A DNA stretch of 64,000 nt. It comes from Methanoregula sp. Lineage in GTDB: Archaea; Halobacteriota; Methanomicrobia; Methanomicrobiales; Methanospirillaceae. The translations under genes and the position numbers were made by a program. The notes beneath the pieces are model-generated. The model searched no databases and was not told where the DNA came from. It was given only the letters and a program-made list of their open reading frames with translations. Positions within the stretch are counted from its first letter, which is position 1. Each line of letters opens with the position of its first letter. The DNA lies in the NCBI GenBank assembly GCA_026625165.1, contig CP112999.1, positions 1,178,001 to 1,242,000 on the forward strand. The letters run 5' to 3'. Positions 17,077 to 26,206 of this stretch are shown piece by piece.

Positions 17077-18180
17077 ATGCGATCTGGCATCCTGATCATC
17101 CTCCTCTTACTGACACTCTTTCTTATTCTCGTTCCGCCTGCTGCTGCGGTGCACCCCCTGGCGCCAAAACATGTAATGATCATGGACGACAAAGATTGGG
17201 CGCAAAGGGCGCAGGAAAGCGCATCACAAGGATATCCCGAAACCGCGTACCAGGAGTATGAACGGGCGATTTCCGAATTGCATGACGAATATTGGGATAA
17301 AACGGCAGGTATCTCTAAAGATCGTGATAGATCTTATTATGACCGTTATTCTCTATATGCGCTGGGAGCGGCAAATGCTGCCCATGAGGTAAACACAAGA
17401 GCAGGGGGGGATCCACAAATAGATAAAGAGGTTAATGACTTTTACAGTCAGGGGTCATTAGGGTACTTTAATGGTTTATCTGTTGCGGCACAATGGAGAG
17501 TGAGAGAGGATCGCAGGAGACAGGATTTCGAATGGTCCAACAATGAACTGGAGGAAATGATTAAAAACCAGCGCTCGGGCGTAACATTTCCCTGTTTCTT
17601 TGGATTGGTCATGAACAAATCCCCCTTCGCAAGTGAAGTTCAACGGATCCGGGATTTCCGTGACGGCCCGATCTCTGACAGTTACATCGGGTCCCGGTTC
17701 ATGAAGGCATTCAATGCATGGTACTACTCCTTCAGCCCGGCAGTTGCCGGGTTTATCTACGAAAATCCGTCAGTAACACCGGTGATGCAGGCTGACTTTG
17801 CCCCGCTCATCGGGATTGTCCTTATTTCTCAGTGGGTCTATTCCGTGCTCAGTTTCAACACTGAAATCGCAGCACTCATCGTTCTTGTCACGGGCGGAGC
17901 GCTCTATGGACTTATCTACCTCCTCCCTGCCCTCTTCCTCGGCATCTGGGCAGCGGGAAGAAAGGGGTGGAGTACCCCGGCACCTGCGGTGCTGAAACCT
18001 GTGGCAGCATTGTGGGCGGGAGTTCTCGTTCTGGTCATTGTCAGTGCCATTGCCAGAATCGATCCTGTTGCCATACTCAGCACCGGGCTGCTGGTTGCGG
18101 TCACGGTGATCCTGACCGCCAGTGCAGGTGCACTCCTCCTCTCATGCCATTGGGGAACAAAGAAGGAAAATCGTCTATAA
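17077..18180 (+). CDS. Secreted/membrane protein with CFI-box-type domain (copy A)
   Basis: 367 residues. Residues 1-24 form a signal peptide (hydrophobic run ending PPAAAV). A helical middle about 40-170 resembles tetratricopeptide-type repeats (SQGYPETAYQEYERAI). Residues near 170-235 match the CFI-box pattern: CFFGLVMNKSPFASEVQRI, then FRDGPI and FNAWYYSFSPAVAGFI. Three or four C-terminal hydrophobic helices follow. CFI-box domains are C-terminal elements of cell-surface proteins with no settled role. It faces the short membrane protein at 18215-18928, and the whole pair is repeated 2.2 kb downstream. Confidence 0.65.
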   Translation: MRSGILIILLLLTLFLILVPPAAAVHPLAPKHVMIMDDKDWAQRAQESASQGYPETAYQEYERAISELHDEYWDKTAGISKDRDRSYYDRYSLYALGAANAAHEVNTRAGGDPQIDKEVNDFYSQGSLGYFNGLSVAAQWRVREDRRRQDFEWSNNELEEMIKNQRSGVTFPCFFGLVMNKSPFASEVQRIRDFRDGPISDSYIGSRFMKAFNAWYYSFSPAVAGFIYENPSVTPVMQADFAPLIGIVLISQWVYSVLSFNTEIAALIVLVTGGALYGLIYLLPALFLGIWAAGRKGWSTPAPAVLKPVAALWAGVLVLVIVSAIARIDPVAILSTGLLVAVTVILTASAGALLLSCHWGTKKENRL

Positions 18181-18214
18181 GAACCTCAATTTTTAAAAAA
18201 AAATCATAATCTTA

Positions 18215-18928
18215 TCAGAATACAAAAAAGAGATAGATTGTTTTTAGTGTTAATGGAGGGTCATCGATATTTAACGGAAAAAGGAAAAGGTAGAAGTTAT
18301 CCACCAGAATCGATGCGAGCCCTATCAGGACACCTGCGATTGCGACAAACGCGATCTTCCCGGTTGTCTTTTTTATCATATACACCGAATACCCGCCAAC
18401 AATAATGGCAGCAAAACCAAGGAGATACGGGTAGAGTATCCATGACAGGATACCAAGGATAAGGCTCCCGATCCCTGCCCAGTTCCGGGCCAGTTTGACA
18501 GCAGGAGTAGCCGGCTGCACAGCGGGCCTGCCTTGCTGTGGGATGACCGGCTGCTGTACAGAACCTGCAGGTGGGATGTAGTACGAGGAGGCGACCGGAT
18601 GGGCTGCCGGTTGCTGAACGGGCGGGGCAGTGGCCGGTTGCGCTGCTGCCTGTTTCTGCTGCCCGCTACTGACCGGGGGAATATACCATGATGGTTTTTC
18701 TGAAGGCTGGACCGGCTGCTCCGGTGCCTGCGCAAACGCCGGCACCCATGCACTGCCGGTCCATTTCAGCCAGCTGCCGTCGGCCGGGCTGATCGCCCAC
18801 CATGTGCCGGTATTGTCCTGGTACTTGAGTTCCGCTATTCTCCGGTTGAATTCATCCAATCCGATCTGGCCGTAGTCAAGCTGGCTTTTTGCCATGCGGT
18901 ATGCCGCTTCTGCTTCCTGTGCGTTCAT
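18215..18928 (-). CDS. Membrane protein with short helical N-domain, WW-type segment and DUF4190-like tail (copy A)
   Basis: 237 residues. The N-terminus (1-60) has a SHOCT-like short helical stretch (LDYGQIGLDEFNRRIAEL) followed by a Trp-rich segment (WWAISPADGSWLKWTGSAWV). A Gln/Pro/Ala-rich linker repeats SWYIPP/SYYIPP. The C-terminus has two or three hydrophobic helices resembling DUF4190 (SLILGILSWILYPYLLGF). The start at 18928 is chosen because the paralogue begins at the same point; the frame stays open further upstream. Role unknown. No DNA-binding or catalytic motif is seen. Confidence 0.65.
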   Translation of the reverse strand: MNAQEAEAAYRMAKSQLDYGQIGLDEFNRRIAELKYQDNTGTWWAISPADGSWLKWTGSAWVPAFAQAPEQPVQPSEKPSWYIPPVSSGQQKQAAAQPATAPPVQQPAAHPVASSYYIPPAGSVQQPVIPQQGRPAVQPATPAVKLARNWAGIGSLILGILSWILYPYLLGFAAIIVGGYSVYMIKKTTGKIAFVAIAGVLIGLASILVDNFYLFLFPLNIDDPPLTLKTIYLFFVF

Positions 18929-19272
18929 CGTAGATCCCCGTTGCGGGTAAATGGGTTCTCTTCCGGTAACCTGATCCTGATAGGAGGATATCATTTTTCT
19001 GATTACATAAATATGGCGGGACGGCAGGCCTGAACCAGCTACCACAATTAGTTTTTCGGGGAAAAACGCAGGAAATCCAGAAAAACCGGACGCCCGGTTA
19101 TGGAAAAATGATGCCCTTACGGCTGTCAGGGAAGTAAAAGAGGGATCGGGGCAGTATCTGGTCTGTGCCCTTTTCATTATGGCAGGCCGGGCAATGGTAT
19201 GCCAATCCTCCTGACGTCCCGGCCTACCGTATGATGGTAAAGTATAAAGGATATGGTACGGAATTCACATAC
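18929..19272. other. Intergenic spacer between divergent genes
   Basis: This 344-base stretch separates the starts of the minus-strand gene at 18928 and the plus-strand gene at 19273 and must hold both promoters. An open frame crosses it, but its residues do not resemble the paralogue and I treat it as non-coding. No repeats or RNA genes seen. Confidence 0.4.
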
Positions 19273-20361
19273 ATGAGATATCCCGGTTTTTTTCTTATAC
19301 TTCTGGTTATTTTTATCTCCATGACCATCATAGTGCCGGTTCTTGCAGATGATTCTGCAGATAGTACAACGGGCACGCCCCATGTCCGAACATGGCAGAA
19401 CCCAATACGCAGGTCATGGGAGGCAAGACATCGCGTGTTCTTTTCTGCCGATGAATTTATAGCGGACGGCGATCGGGCCAAACAGGGTGGGGACTATTCT
19501 GATGCGCTGGGGAGCTATAACACGGCCATCGATACTATCCAAAAAAGCGGGATTTTGTCTGACACAGAAAAAAACCGAAAACTCGCAGAGATTTACCGGC
19601 ATAAAGCTGATTTATACCGGGTGCGGCAGGACGTGGGTGATGACGCTCTTGCTGCCCGTGCAGACGAGAAAGCGCAATCGTATGTTGCCCAAGGCACGGG
19701 TCACGACATCTGTCCTGTATACCTCACGTATTACCTGACACCTCTTGCCGGGACGGTCGAACAGGTTAAGGAATTCCGGGATGGCCGGATAAAGAAGAGT
19801 TATACCGGTTCCCGGTTCATGGAAGGATTCAATTCGTGGTACGACTCCATGAGTCCGTCAGCATCGGGATATATCCGCGAACACGCGGCGGTTAAAACCC
19901 TGAATGCATTCAACCTTGCACCGCTCATGGGCATCGTGATCTTTTCGCAGGAGATCTACACCCTCGCCGGCTTCAATGTCGAGTTTGCAACCATCTGCAC
20001 TCTTATTGCCGGCGGAGCGCTGTACGGTGTTCTCTACATCTTCCCCTATGCCTCACTGGGAATGATCGTTGCGGCTGGAAGGGGGTGGCGCATTCCCGGA
20101 ACGGGGCGCATGAAACCGGTAGCTGTTATCTGGATGTGCACCCTTGCAACGCTCTCTGTAGGAGTTGTCTTCTCGCTTGACATATTGACGGTGATCAGTT
20201 CAAATCTCCTTGTTGTCTGCTCAATGTATCTTTCAGCAGGTGCCTGCTCGCTTGTATACTGCAGGTTCATGCGTGGGAGCCCTGCCGGGGATACCCATTT
20301 ATCGCTCTATCGGATGGCAACCAGCGGCCCCTTATGCCTGAATAACCCTCCCCGTTTATAA
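19273..20361 (+). CDS. Secreted/membrane protein with degenerate CFI-box-type domain (copy B)
   Basis: 362 residues, homologous to copy A. A signal peptide (MRYPGFFLILLVIFISM, ending VLA) is followed by a helical region with FIADGDRAKQGGDYSDALGSYNTAI, which looks like a tetratricopeptide unit. The CFI-type region is CPVYLTYYLTPLAGTVEQV, FRDGRIKKSYTGSRFMEGF and WYDSMSPSASGYI; the CFI start has decayed to CPV. C-terminal hydrophobic helices follow as in copy A. The ATG at 19273 was chosen because it opens the signal peptide; codons upstream give no such feature. Confidence 0.65.
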   Translation: MRYPGFFLILLVIFISMTIIVPVLADDSADSTTGTPHVRTWQNPIRRSWEARHRVFFSADEFIADGDRAKQGGDYSDALGSYNTAIDTIQKSGILSDTEKNRKLAEIYRHKADLYRVRQDVGDDALAARADEKAQSYVAQGTGHDICPVYLTYYLTPLAGTVEQVKEFRDGRIKKSYTGSRFMEGFNSWYDSMSPSASGYIREHAAVKTLNAFNLAPLMGIVIFSQEIYTLAGFNVEFATICTLIAGGALYGVLYIFPYASLGMIVAAGRGWRIPGTGRMKPVAVIWMCTLATLSVGVVFSLDILTVISSNLLVVCSMYLSAGACSLVYCRFMRGSPAGDTHLSLYRMATSGPLCLNNPPRL

Positions 20362-20394
20362 GAAATAAAGAAAATCGAATGACAATCTTAGAGC

Positions 20395-21138
20395 TCATGG
20401 CACCAGCCAGAACGTAAGCAGCATTCCCTGAGATGGCGGGAACAGGATAAAATAGAAATTATCTGTGACGATCGATGCGAGCCCTATCAGGACACCTGCG
20501 ATTGCGACAAACGCGATCTTCCCGGTTGTCTTTTTTATCGTATACACCGAATACCCGCCAACAATTATGGCAGCAAAACCAAGGAGATACGGGTAGAGTA
20601 TCCATGACAGGATACCAAGGATAAGGCTCCCGATCCCAATCCAGTTTCGGGCGGGTTTAGTGGCTACCGCCGCTGCCGGCTGCTGCGCGGCGGGTTGCTG
20701 TGCTCCACTGGTTGGGGGAATGTAGTATGATGACGGTGCCGGCTGGGGTGATGGTTGTTGGACCGGGTGCTGCACCGTATGGGTTGCTGCAGGTTGCCCA
20801 GCCGCCGGTTTCTGCTGTCCGCTGCTGACCGGCGGGATGTACCACGAAGGTTTTGTTGCGGGTTGTTCCGCAACAGGTTGCGGTGCAGCCTGCCGGGGAG
20901 CCGATTGCACCGGTGCCTGAGGGGCTGCAGAAGCAGGTTGTGCGAATGCCGGTACCCATGCAGTTCCTGTCCACTTCAGCCAGCTGCCGTCAGCCGAGCT
21001 GATTGCCCACCACATGCCGGTGTTGTCCTGGTACCGGAGCTCGGCGATCTTTTTGTTATAATCGTCAAGCGTGATCTGCCCAGTATCAAATTGGGCTCTG
21101 ATTGATTTGTATGCAGCCTGTGCTTCATTTGCATCCAT
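20395..21138 (-). CDS. Membrane protein with short helical N-domain, WW-type segment and DUF4190-like tail (copy B)
   Basis: 247 residues, clear paralogue of 18215-18928: FDTGQITLDDYNKKIAEL, WWAISSADGSWLKWTGTAWV, SWYIPP/SYYIPP linkers, and a C-terminal hydrophobic region almost identical to copy A (SLILGILSWILYPYLLGF). The DNA over the C-terminal region is also nearly identical, while the linker differs in length and repeat number. Recent duplication or gene conversion at the 3' part is therefore likely. Convergent with copy B of the CFI-box gene. Confidence 0.65.
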   Translation of the reverse strand: MDANEAQAAYKSIRAQFDTGQITLDDYNKKIAELRYQDNTGMWWAISSADGSWLKWTGTAWVPAFAQPASAAPQAPVQSAPRQAAPQPVAEQPATKPSWYIPPVSSGQQKPAAGQPAATHTVQHPVQQPSPQPAPSSYYIPPTSGAQQPAAQQPAAAVATKPARNWIGIGSLILGILSWILYPYLLGFAAIIVGGYSVYTIKKTTGKIAFVAIAGVLIGLASIVTDNFYFILFPPSQGMLLTFWLVP

Positions 21139-21316
21139 GGGATATCAGTCTCCTTTTTTAGGATTGGGTTACCTGACCCTCGCGGTTTTTTAAGAGGTTT
21201 ATAAGAGGGTATCATCGCTTTAAACCCATAAACATACTGGTTAGGGGAGACTTTTTTAAAAGTGATGTCCGGGTGCAGGCAGCCTGCCAGAAAATAAAAA
21301 ATTTCCGGTCCTGAGT

Positions 21317-21910
21317 TCAATACCGCTGCCGGTAAATGACCGGTTCATCGATTACCTTGTAGGTCTTTCCTGATAAGAACCTGACAAATACTTCGACCCT
21401 GTCAGTGCTCTTTGTACCCATCAGGTTGACTTCCGGGAATTCCATCCGCGTGTCCATCTTTGCGGTAACAACATTGCCATCAGCTTTTGTCAGCCTGACC
21501 TCGATCTCCTTGACCATCGATTTTCCCGGCCCGCCTTCAAACCTCACAACCACACGTCCCGCACCGTCTTTTGGCTGGACCGAGAAATACACTTCGGAGT
21601 TTTTCGGGGGCTGTTCGGTTGAACCTGAAGGAAGGACTGTTTCCGTGGCAGCAGGACTTGTCATGGTCTGGGTTGGTGAAGGGGATGACGGAGGGGGCAA
21701 ACCTGTAGTGATCGAAGATTGCCAGACCGCAAGGAGCGGAATACTGACCAGCCATACCATTCCGATCACTGCAACGACAATAAAGAGCCCGAGGACAACT
21801 GCCCGCACAAGCACCCACCGCACCTCAGGAGCTCCTCCCCGGGGGGCGGGTATTTGCGGTTCAAAGGGAGGTTGTGGAAGGACAGGCGGTTCTGGTTGCA
21901 TAGTATCCAT
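21317..21910 (-). CDS. Membrane-anchored protein of unknown function
   Basis: 197 residues. A Pro-rich cytoplasmic N-terminus (to about 30), one transmembrane helix (LVRAVVLGLFIVVAVIGMVW), a Ser/Thr/Pro-rich linker, and a C-terminal beta-rich domain (about 105-197: EVYFSVQPKDGAGRVVVRFEG to VIYRQRY). The layout suggests an extracytoplasmic beta-sandwich on a stalk. Not assigned to a family. Confidence 0.6.
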   Translation of the reverse strand: MDTMQPEPPVLPQPPFEPQIPAPRGGAPEVRWVLVRAVVLGLFIVVAVIGMVWLVSIPLLAVWQSSITTGLPPPSSPSPTQTMTSPAATETVLPSGSTEQPPKNSEVYFSVQPKDGAGRVVVRFEGGPGKSMVKEIEVRLTKADGNVVTAKMDTRMEFPEVNLMGTKSTDRVEVFVRFLSGKTYKVIDEPVIYRQRY

Positions 21911-22065
21911 ATGAGTACCTCATGTTATAAAAAAAAGGTAATTAATGTTTCATTGCTGAAGATGCAGGTTTTGCGCTAATTATTAGAAACCAGACGTCAA
22001 ACAACTGACAGGGACGATATGGACTGCGATCCTGGCAAAGGCCGGAAGTGTAGTATGAGGCGCAC

Positions 22066-22740
22066 ATGACACTGGGTATCATCGGAGGGACCAGCCTCCT
22101 CTTCTCCCGGCTTCCCCATCTCAAAAAAAGCCGGGTTCATACACCGTTTGGAAATACGGAGGTCCTCTGCGGCGATGTGGTGATGCTGATGAGGCACCAG
22201 GAGGGCCTTCCGCCGCACAGGATCAATTACCGTTCAAACCTTGCAGCGCTCGCGATCTCGGGTGTGGACAGTGTTGTGGCATTCGGTTCCTCGGGCTCGC
22301 TCAAAAAAAGGATTGCACCCGGTTCTGTCGTCATCCCGACCGATTATATATCGATGACCGATATCCCGTCAATCCATGACCATGCGATCGACCATATCCG
22401 CCCCGAGCTCTCGCAGGAACTGGCATCCCGGCTCTCGCACATCATCCCCGGAGCGAGACTGGGGGGGGTATACATCCAGACACGGGGTCCGCGGATTGAA
22501 ACTGTTGCCGAAGTACGGGCGCTTGCAAAGGTTGCCGATATCGTCGGAATGACCGTCGCATCCGAGGCAACGCTTGCATGTGAACTGGGCATGGCGTTTG
22601 CCGCGGTCTGCACGGTTGACAACTATGCAAACGGGCTGGATAGTGAAGTGCTCACGTATGATCACATCCTTGAGACATCCCGTTCAAACCGGCACCGGAC
22701 CGAAAAGTTTGTATCCAGTATCATCAGGGAACTTGGTTGA
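22066..22740 (+). CDS. MTA/MTI phosphorylase (purine nucleoside phosphorylase family)
   Basis: 224 residues of the PNP/MTAP family: GIIGGTSLLF at the N-terminus with the phosphate-binding turn, MRHQEGLPPHRINYRSNLAAL, VVAFGSSGSL, and GMTVASEATLACELGM. It cleaves a thio- or deoxy-nucleoside with phosphate. The adjacent deaminase fits the archaeal route in which 5'-methylthioadenosine is first deaminated and then the inosine product is phosphorolysed, so methylthioinosine is a likely substrate (inference). Eighteen bases upstream of the deaminase gene. Confidence 0.85.
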   Translation: MTLGIIGGTSLLFSRLPHLKKSRVHTPFGNTEVLCGDVVMLMRHQEGLPPHRINYRSNLAALAISGVDSVVAFGSSGSLKKRIAPGSVVIPTDYISMTDIPSIHDHAIDHIRPELSQELASRLSHIIPGARLGGVYIQTRGPRIETVAEVRALAKVADIVGMTVASEATLACELGMAFAAVCTVDNYANGLDSEVLTYDHILETSRSNRHRTEKFVSSIIRELG

Positions 22741-22757
22741 TAAGGAGTTGGCAGGGC

Positions 22758-24071
22758 ATGGACGAAATTTTTTCCAGGAGTTATCCGCTGTTGATCAGCA
22801 ATGTCAGGGTGGACGGGCGTGCGACAGATATCTTTGTCAATGATACAGGTGCCATAGCCGCAATCGGCACGGACATAAAGAAACAGTACGCACGCGAATC
22901 CGAGTTCATTATTGATGGTGACGGCGCGATTGCGCTCCCGGGGCTTGTCAATACCCATACGCACGCAGCGATGTCGCTGCTGAGGGGATATGCAGATGAC
23001 ATGTTCCTGCAGGACTGGCTTTCTCAGAAGATCTGGCCCCTTGAGGCGCATCTCACCGGCGATGACGTTTACTGGGGAACAAAACTTGCCTGCCTCGAGA
23101 TGATCAAGACCGGCACGACGGCGTTTAAAGACATGTATTTTTTCATGATGGATGCCTGCCGCGCGGTTGAGGAGATGGGGATCCGCGCCGTTCTAGCCTA
23201 TGGTTTTATCGACCTTTTTGATGCAGAAAAACGTGAAAGGGAGATAAAAGCGACCGATGAGTTCTGTACTCATGTAAGGCACCTCGGCAACCCGAGGATC
23301 CGGGCGGCAGTCGGGCCCCATGCCGTCTATACGGTGTCGCCGGAATCTTTAAAATGGCTTGCCACGTACAGTTCGGAGAATAAAATCGGTATACACATAC
23401 ACCTTTCCGAGACAGAAAAGGAAGTATCCGAATGTGTCGGGCAGCACGGTATGCGCCCTCCCGCGCTCCTTGACTCCTGCGGGATTCTCACACCACGGAC
23501 GGTTGCCGCACACTGCTGCTGGGTTGACAGACCCGAGTGCCGCGTCCTCGCAGAGCGGGGGGTGCATGTGTCCCATAACCCGTCAAGCAACATGAAGCTT
23601 GCCACCAACCGCGCCATGCCGTACCACTGGCTGAAGGATGCCGGCGTTAACGTCTGCCTCGGGACAGATGGCTGCGCATCGAACAACAACCTTGACATGT
23701 TCGAGGAGATGAAAGCTGCCGCGCTCCTCCAGAAATTCTACTGGAACGACCCGACCCTGCTCCCGGCACCCGATGCGCTCCATATGGCAACTGCTGCGGG
23801 CGCCCGGGCACTGGGCTTTGGCAATGGCATACTCGCGGCAGGACAAAACGCAGATCTAATCCTCGTTTCTGCCCGCACATCATGCAACATCCCAATGCAC
23901 AACCCAACGTCAAACCTTGTGTATTCCTGCAGCGGGTCCGCAGTGGAGACCGTACTCTGTAATGGAAGGGTCGTGATGCTGGAGCGTGAAGTGCCGCATG
24001 AACAGGAGATCCTTGCAGGCGCACAAAAAGCATCGTCCAATCTTGTGAAGCGCGCTACAGATAAAGGATAA
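22758..24071 (+). CDS. dadD: 5'-deoxyadenosine / MTA / SAH deaminase
   Basis: Amidohydrolase-superfamily enzyme of 437 residues that deaminates S-adenosylhomocysteine, 5'-methylthioadenosine or 5'-deoxyadenosine, products of methyltransferases and radical SAM enzymes. Metal ligands: H67-x-H69 in NTHTHAAMSLLRG, the His of HIHLSETEKE, the His of VAAHCCWVD, and the Asp of GTDGCASNNN. The ATG at 22758 is used, with AAGGAG upstream. The family is known from Methanocaldococcus DadD. Methanogens rely on SAM chemistry, so this pair salvages its by-products. Confidence 0.88.
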   Translation: MDEIFSRSYPLLISNVRVDGRATDIFVNDTGAIAAIGTDIKKQYARESEFIIDGDGAIALPGLVNTHTHAAMSLLRGYADDMFLQDWLSQKIWPLEAHLTGDDVYWGTKLACLEMIKTGTTAFKDMYFFMMDACRAVEEMGIRAVLAYGFIDLFDAEKREREIKATDEFCTHVRHLGNPRIRAAVGPHAVYTVSPESLKWLATYSSENKIGIHIHLSETEKEVSECVGQHGMRPPALLDSCGILTPRTVAAHCCWVDRPECRVLAERGVHVSHNPSSNMKLATNRAMPYHWLKDAGVNVCLGTDGCASNNNLDMFEEMKAAALLQKFYWNDPTLLPAPDALHMATAAGARALGFGNGILAAGQNADLILVSARTSCNIPMHNPTSNLVYSCSGSAVETVLCNGRVVMLEREVPHEQEILAGAQKASSNLVKRATDKG

Positions 24072-24086
24072 TTCAGACAGGATATC

Positions 24087-25430
24087 ATGCAAAAAAACAA
24101 AGCGCCGGATTGTTTCCGTACTATGGCATTTTCCTGCTGCGCCATCCTGGTACTGTTCTGTGTGTTTTCTGCTGGCTGCGTTGATAATTTCACCATACCT
24201 GATGTCAACAGCTTCTCATTCCCGAAATTTTCTGAGAGCGGGGGATCCCTAAAGGCATATTTCCTTGATGTGGGGCAGGGGGACTCGACACTGATTGTTT
24301 TTGGGAACACAACAATCCTCATCGATGCCGGGGAAACGGACAAAGGAGATATCGTTGTCGGCAAGCTCAGGTCGCTTGGCATCTCCCGAATCAATCTGCT
24401 GGTAGTCACCCATCCGCACTCCGACCATATCGGCGGGATGGAGAAAGTGCTTGGCGCATTTGCCATCGGGCAGGTGCTTGATTCGGGGATGCCGCACCCG
24501 TCACCAATCTATGAACGGTTCCTTGATACAATAGAGGAAAAACATATCCGGTACCGCATCGCACAGCAGGGGCAGACCATCGACCTTGACCCTGCACTCA
24601 GGATCGTGGTGCTCTCCCCGCCCGGACAGAGAAACTCCGATGACCTCAACGACAATTCCATTATCCTTCGTATCTCGTACGGCACAGTCGATCTGCTGCT
24701 GACCGGAGATGCCGGGAAAGGGACCGAGGAGCAACTGGAAAAAACCGGCTATGCGCTGGACTCTGAAATCCTCAAGGTCGCGCATCACGGGAGTACGCAT
24801 TCGACCGGCACGGCATTTCTCGGGCGTGTCCACCCAGAGGTCGCGGTGATCCATGTCGGCGCAGGCAACCAGTACGGGCACCCCTCCGAAGAAACACTTG
24901 CAGCCCTGAAAAATGCCGGAGTGAGTGTCTATCGCACTGACAGGGACGGGGACATTCTGGTCACGAGCGACGGGATATCATACAAGATCCAGACCGCATA
25001 CGGCGCGGTTGGAGTGCCGTTTATTCCGGCCACACCAGTTACTGTGAGCCCGGTGAAATCAACAACAGTCAGCACCACCACGACCCCGTATGATGTAGTG
25101 ATCAGCGCAACGCAGTTCAACGCACCTGGCGATGACCGTGAAAACCTGAACGGGGAGTACATCCGGATCACCAACCGTGGAACAGGTGTGGTGAGCATGA
25201 ACGGGTGGACACTATCGGACCGTACAGGAGCACGCCCCTACATCTTTCCCGCGTTCCTTCTCCTGCCGGATTCCTCGGTGTTTGTCTACACCGGCACCGG
25301 TGCGATCAATGACACCGCGCTCTTCATGGGACAGACAGCTCCCGTGTGGGGCAACAACGGCGATGAGGCGGTACTTAAAGATGACCGCGGGAACGTGGTC
25401 GACCGTCGCTCTGAAAGCGGGGGGACCTGA
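24087..25430 (+). CDS. Secreted ComEC-like metallo-beta-lactamase with lamin-tail domain
   Basis: 447 residues. The lipoprotein signal ends at Cys31 (VFSAGC). The metallo-beta-lactamase domain about 50-310 has the ComEC/Rec2 form: FLDVGQGDSTLIVFG, LVVTHPHSDHIGGM with the His/Asp zinc ligands, and LKVAHHGSTHSTG. The Thr/Ser-rich linker leads to a lamin-tail-like beta domain (about 335-447: LNGEYIRITNRGTGVVSMNG, WTLSDRTGARPYIFP). It may be an extracellular nuclease or hydrolase acting on DNA; substrate unknown. The stop overlaps the DUF3006 start. Confidence 0.85.
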   Translation: MQKNKAPDCFRTMAFSCCAILVLFCVFSAGCVDNFTIPDVNSFSFPKFSESGGSLKAYFLDVGQGDSTLIVFGNTTILIDAGETDKGDIVVGKLRSLGISRINLLVVTHPHSDHIGGMEKVLGAFAIGQVLDSGMPHPSPIYERFLDTIEEKHIRYRIAQQGQTIDLDPALRIVVLSPPGQRNSDDLNDNSIILRISYGTVDLLLTGDAGKGTEEQLEKTGYALDSEILKVAHHGSTHSTGTAFLGRVHPEVAVIHVGAGNQYGHPSEETLAALKNAGVSVYRTDRDGDILVTSDGISYKIQTAYGAVGVPFIPATPVTVSPVKSTTVSTTTTPYDVVISATQFNAPGDDRENLNGEYIRITNRGTGVVSMNGWTLSDRTGARPYIFPAFLLLPDSSVFVYTGTGAINDTALFMGQTAPVWGNNGDEAVLKDDRGNVVDRRSESGGT

Positions 25431-25645
25431 TGGTGCAGGCAACTGTTGACCGGATCGAGGGAGATTTTGCAGTCCTCGTGCTGGACACCCGCACACAGCA
25501 TACCGTAACCCTCCCCGCATCCATCCTTCCCGCCGGGTGCAGGGAAGGAGACAGGGTAAGCCTCACGCTACAACCGGATCCTGATGCAACCCGCAGGGGG
25601 CGGGAACGGATTGCAGGAACTATAGACAGGCTCACCGGAAAATAA
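25430..25645 (+). CDS. DUF3006 small protein
   Basis: 71 residues: VDRIEGDFAVLVLD, VTLPASILPAGCREGDRVSL and GTIDRLTGK are the DUF3006 pattern, a small beta-barrel-like fold. These proteins are often encoded next to ComEC-like beta-lactamases, as here, where the ATG shares one base with the upstream TGA. Role unknown. Confidence 0.85.
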   Translation: MVQATVDRIEGDFAVLVLDTRTQHTVTLPASILPAGCREGDRVSLTLQPDPDATRRGRERIAGTIDRLTGK

Positions 25646-25755
25646 AAGGTCCGCATTGGAAGATACAATTTTTATCGGTGCTCACGACCGGGAACCCCGA
25701 TGGCATATTAAATAATCGGAAATCATTTGAAGAAAAGCAACTAACTACTGCATCA

Positions 25756-25944
25756 ATGACACACTGTAAAAAACACCCGGATCACAAGAGCGACACCCCA
25801 TGCAAGCTCTGCCTTGAGCCCTACTGTACGGACTGCACATCCCATCACTTTTTTATTTGTGAAGGGTGCTTTTACAAGGTCCTGATCGTGCTGTTGATTT
25901 TCATGATCATCATTTCGTATGTTGCATGGTTCGGAATTTTATAA
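25756..25944 (+). CDS. B-box-type zinc-finger membrane protein
   Basis: 62 residues. The N-terminal half has Cys/His pairs of a B-box-like zinc site (CKKHPDH, CKLCLEPYCTDCTSHHFFIC). One C-terminal transmembrane helix follows (LIVLLIFMIIISYVAWFGIL). Start ATG at 25756; a GTG in frame at 25678 is less likely. No partner known. Confidence 0.65.
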   Translation: MTHCKKHPDHKSDTPCKLCLEPYCTDCTSHHFFICEGCFYKVLIVLLIFMIIISYVAWFGIL

Positions 25945-25950
25945 GGCTAC

Positions 25951-25958
25951 TTTTTTTT
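25951..25958 (+). terminator. T8 run after the zinc-finger gene
   Basis: Eight T residues begin 7 bases after the stop codon, as expected for archaeal termination. The next 250 bases to the tRNA hold no convincing gene. Confidence 0.5.
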
Positions 25959-26206
25959 GACCCGGCATGTCAAGGCAACCGGATTCTGATTCTTCATGGT
26001 ATTGATCCTCGGAAATAGGAACATCGGTATGTCGCTTGCCGAACTGCTCCCGGATATTCATAATGAATGGGATGAAGGCAGGATTTCTGGATGCTGATTT
26101 TCTTGCGGGATAAAAAAGGGGATCTTCATTGAGCGTAAGAAAACACTTTTATTAGTTTACTGCGATTCTGTATAGTCAGATGGGATGAGTTCCATCCATG
26201 ATATGC

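Noticed and set aside
25996-26097. A 33-codon frame beginning MVLILGNRNIGMSLAEL
   Set aside because: Too short, no ribosome-binding site, no zinc or membrane pattern, and it follows a terminator-like T-run.
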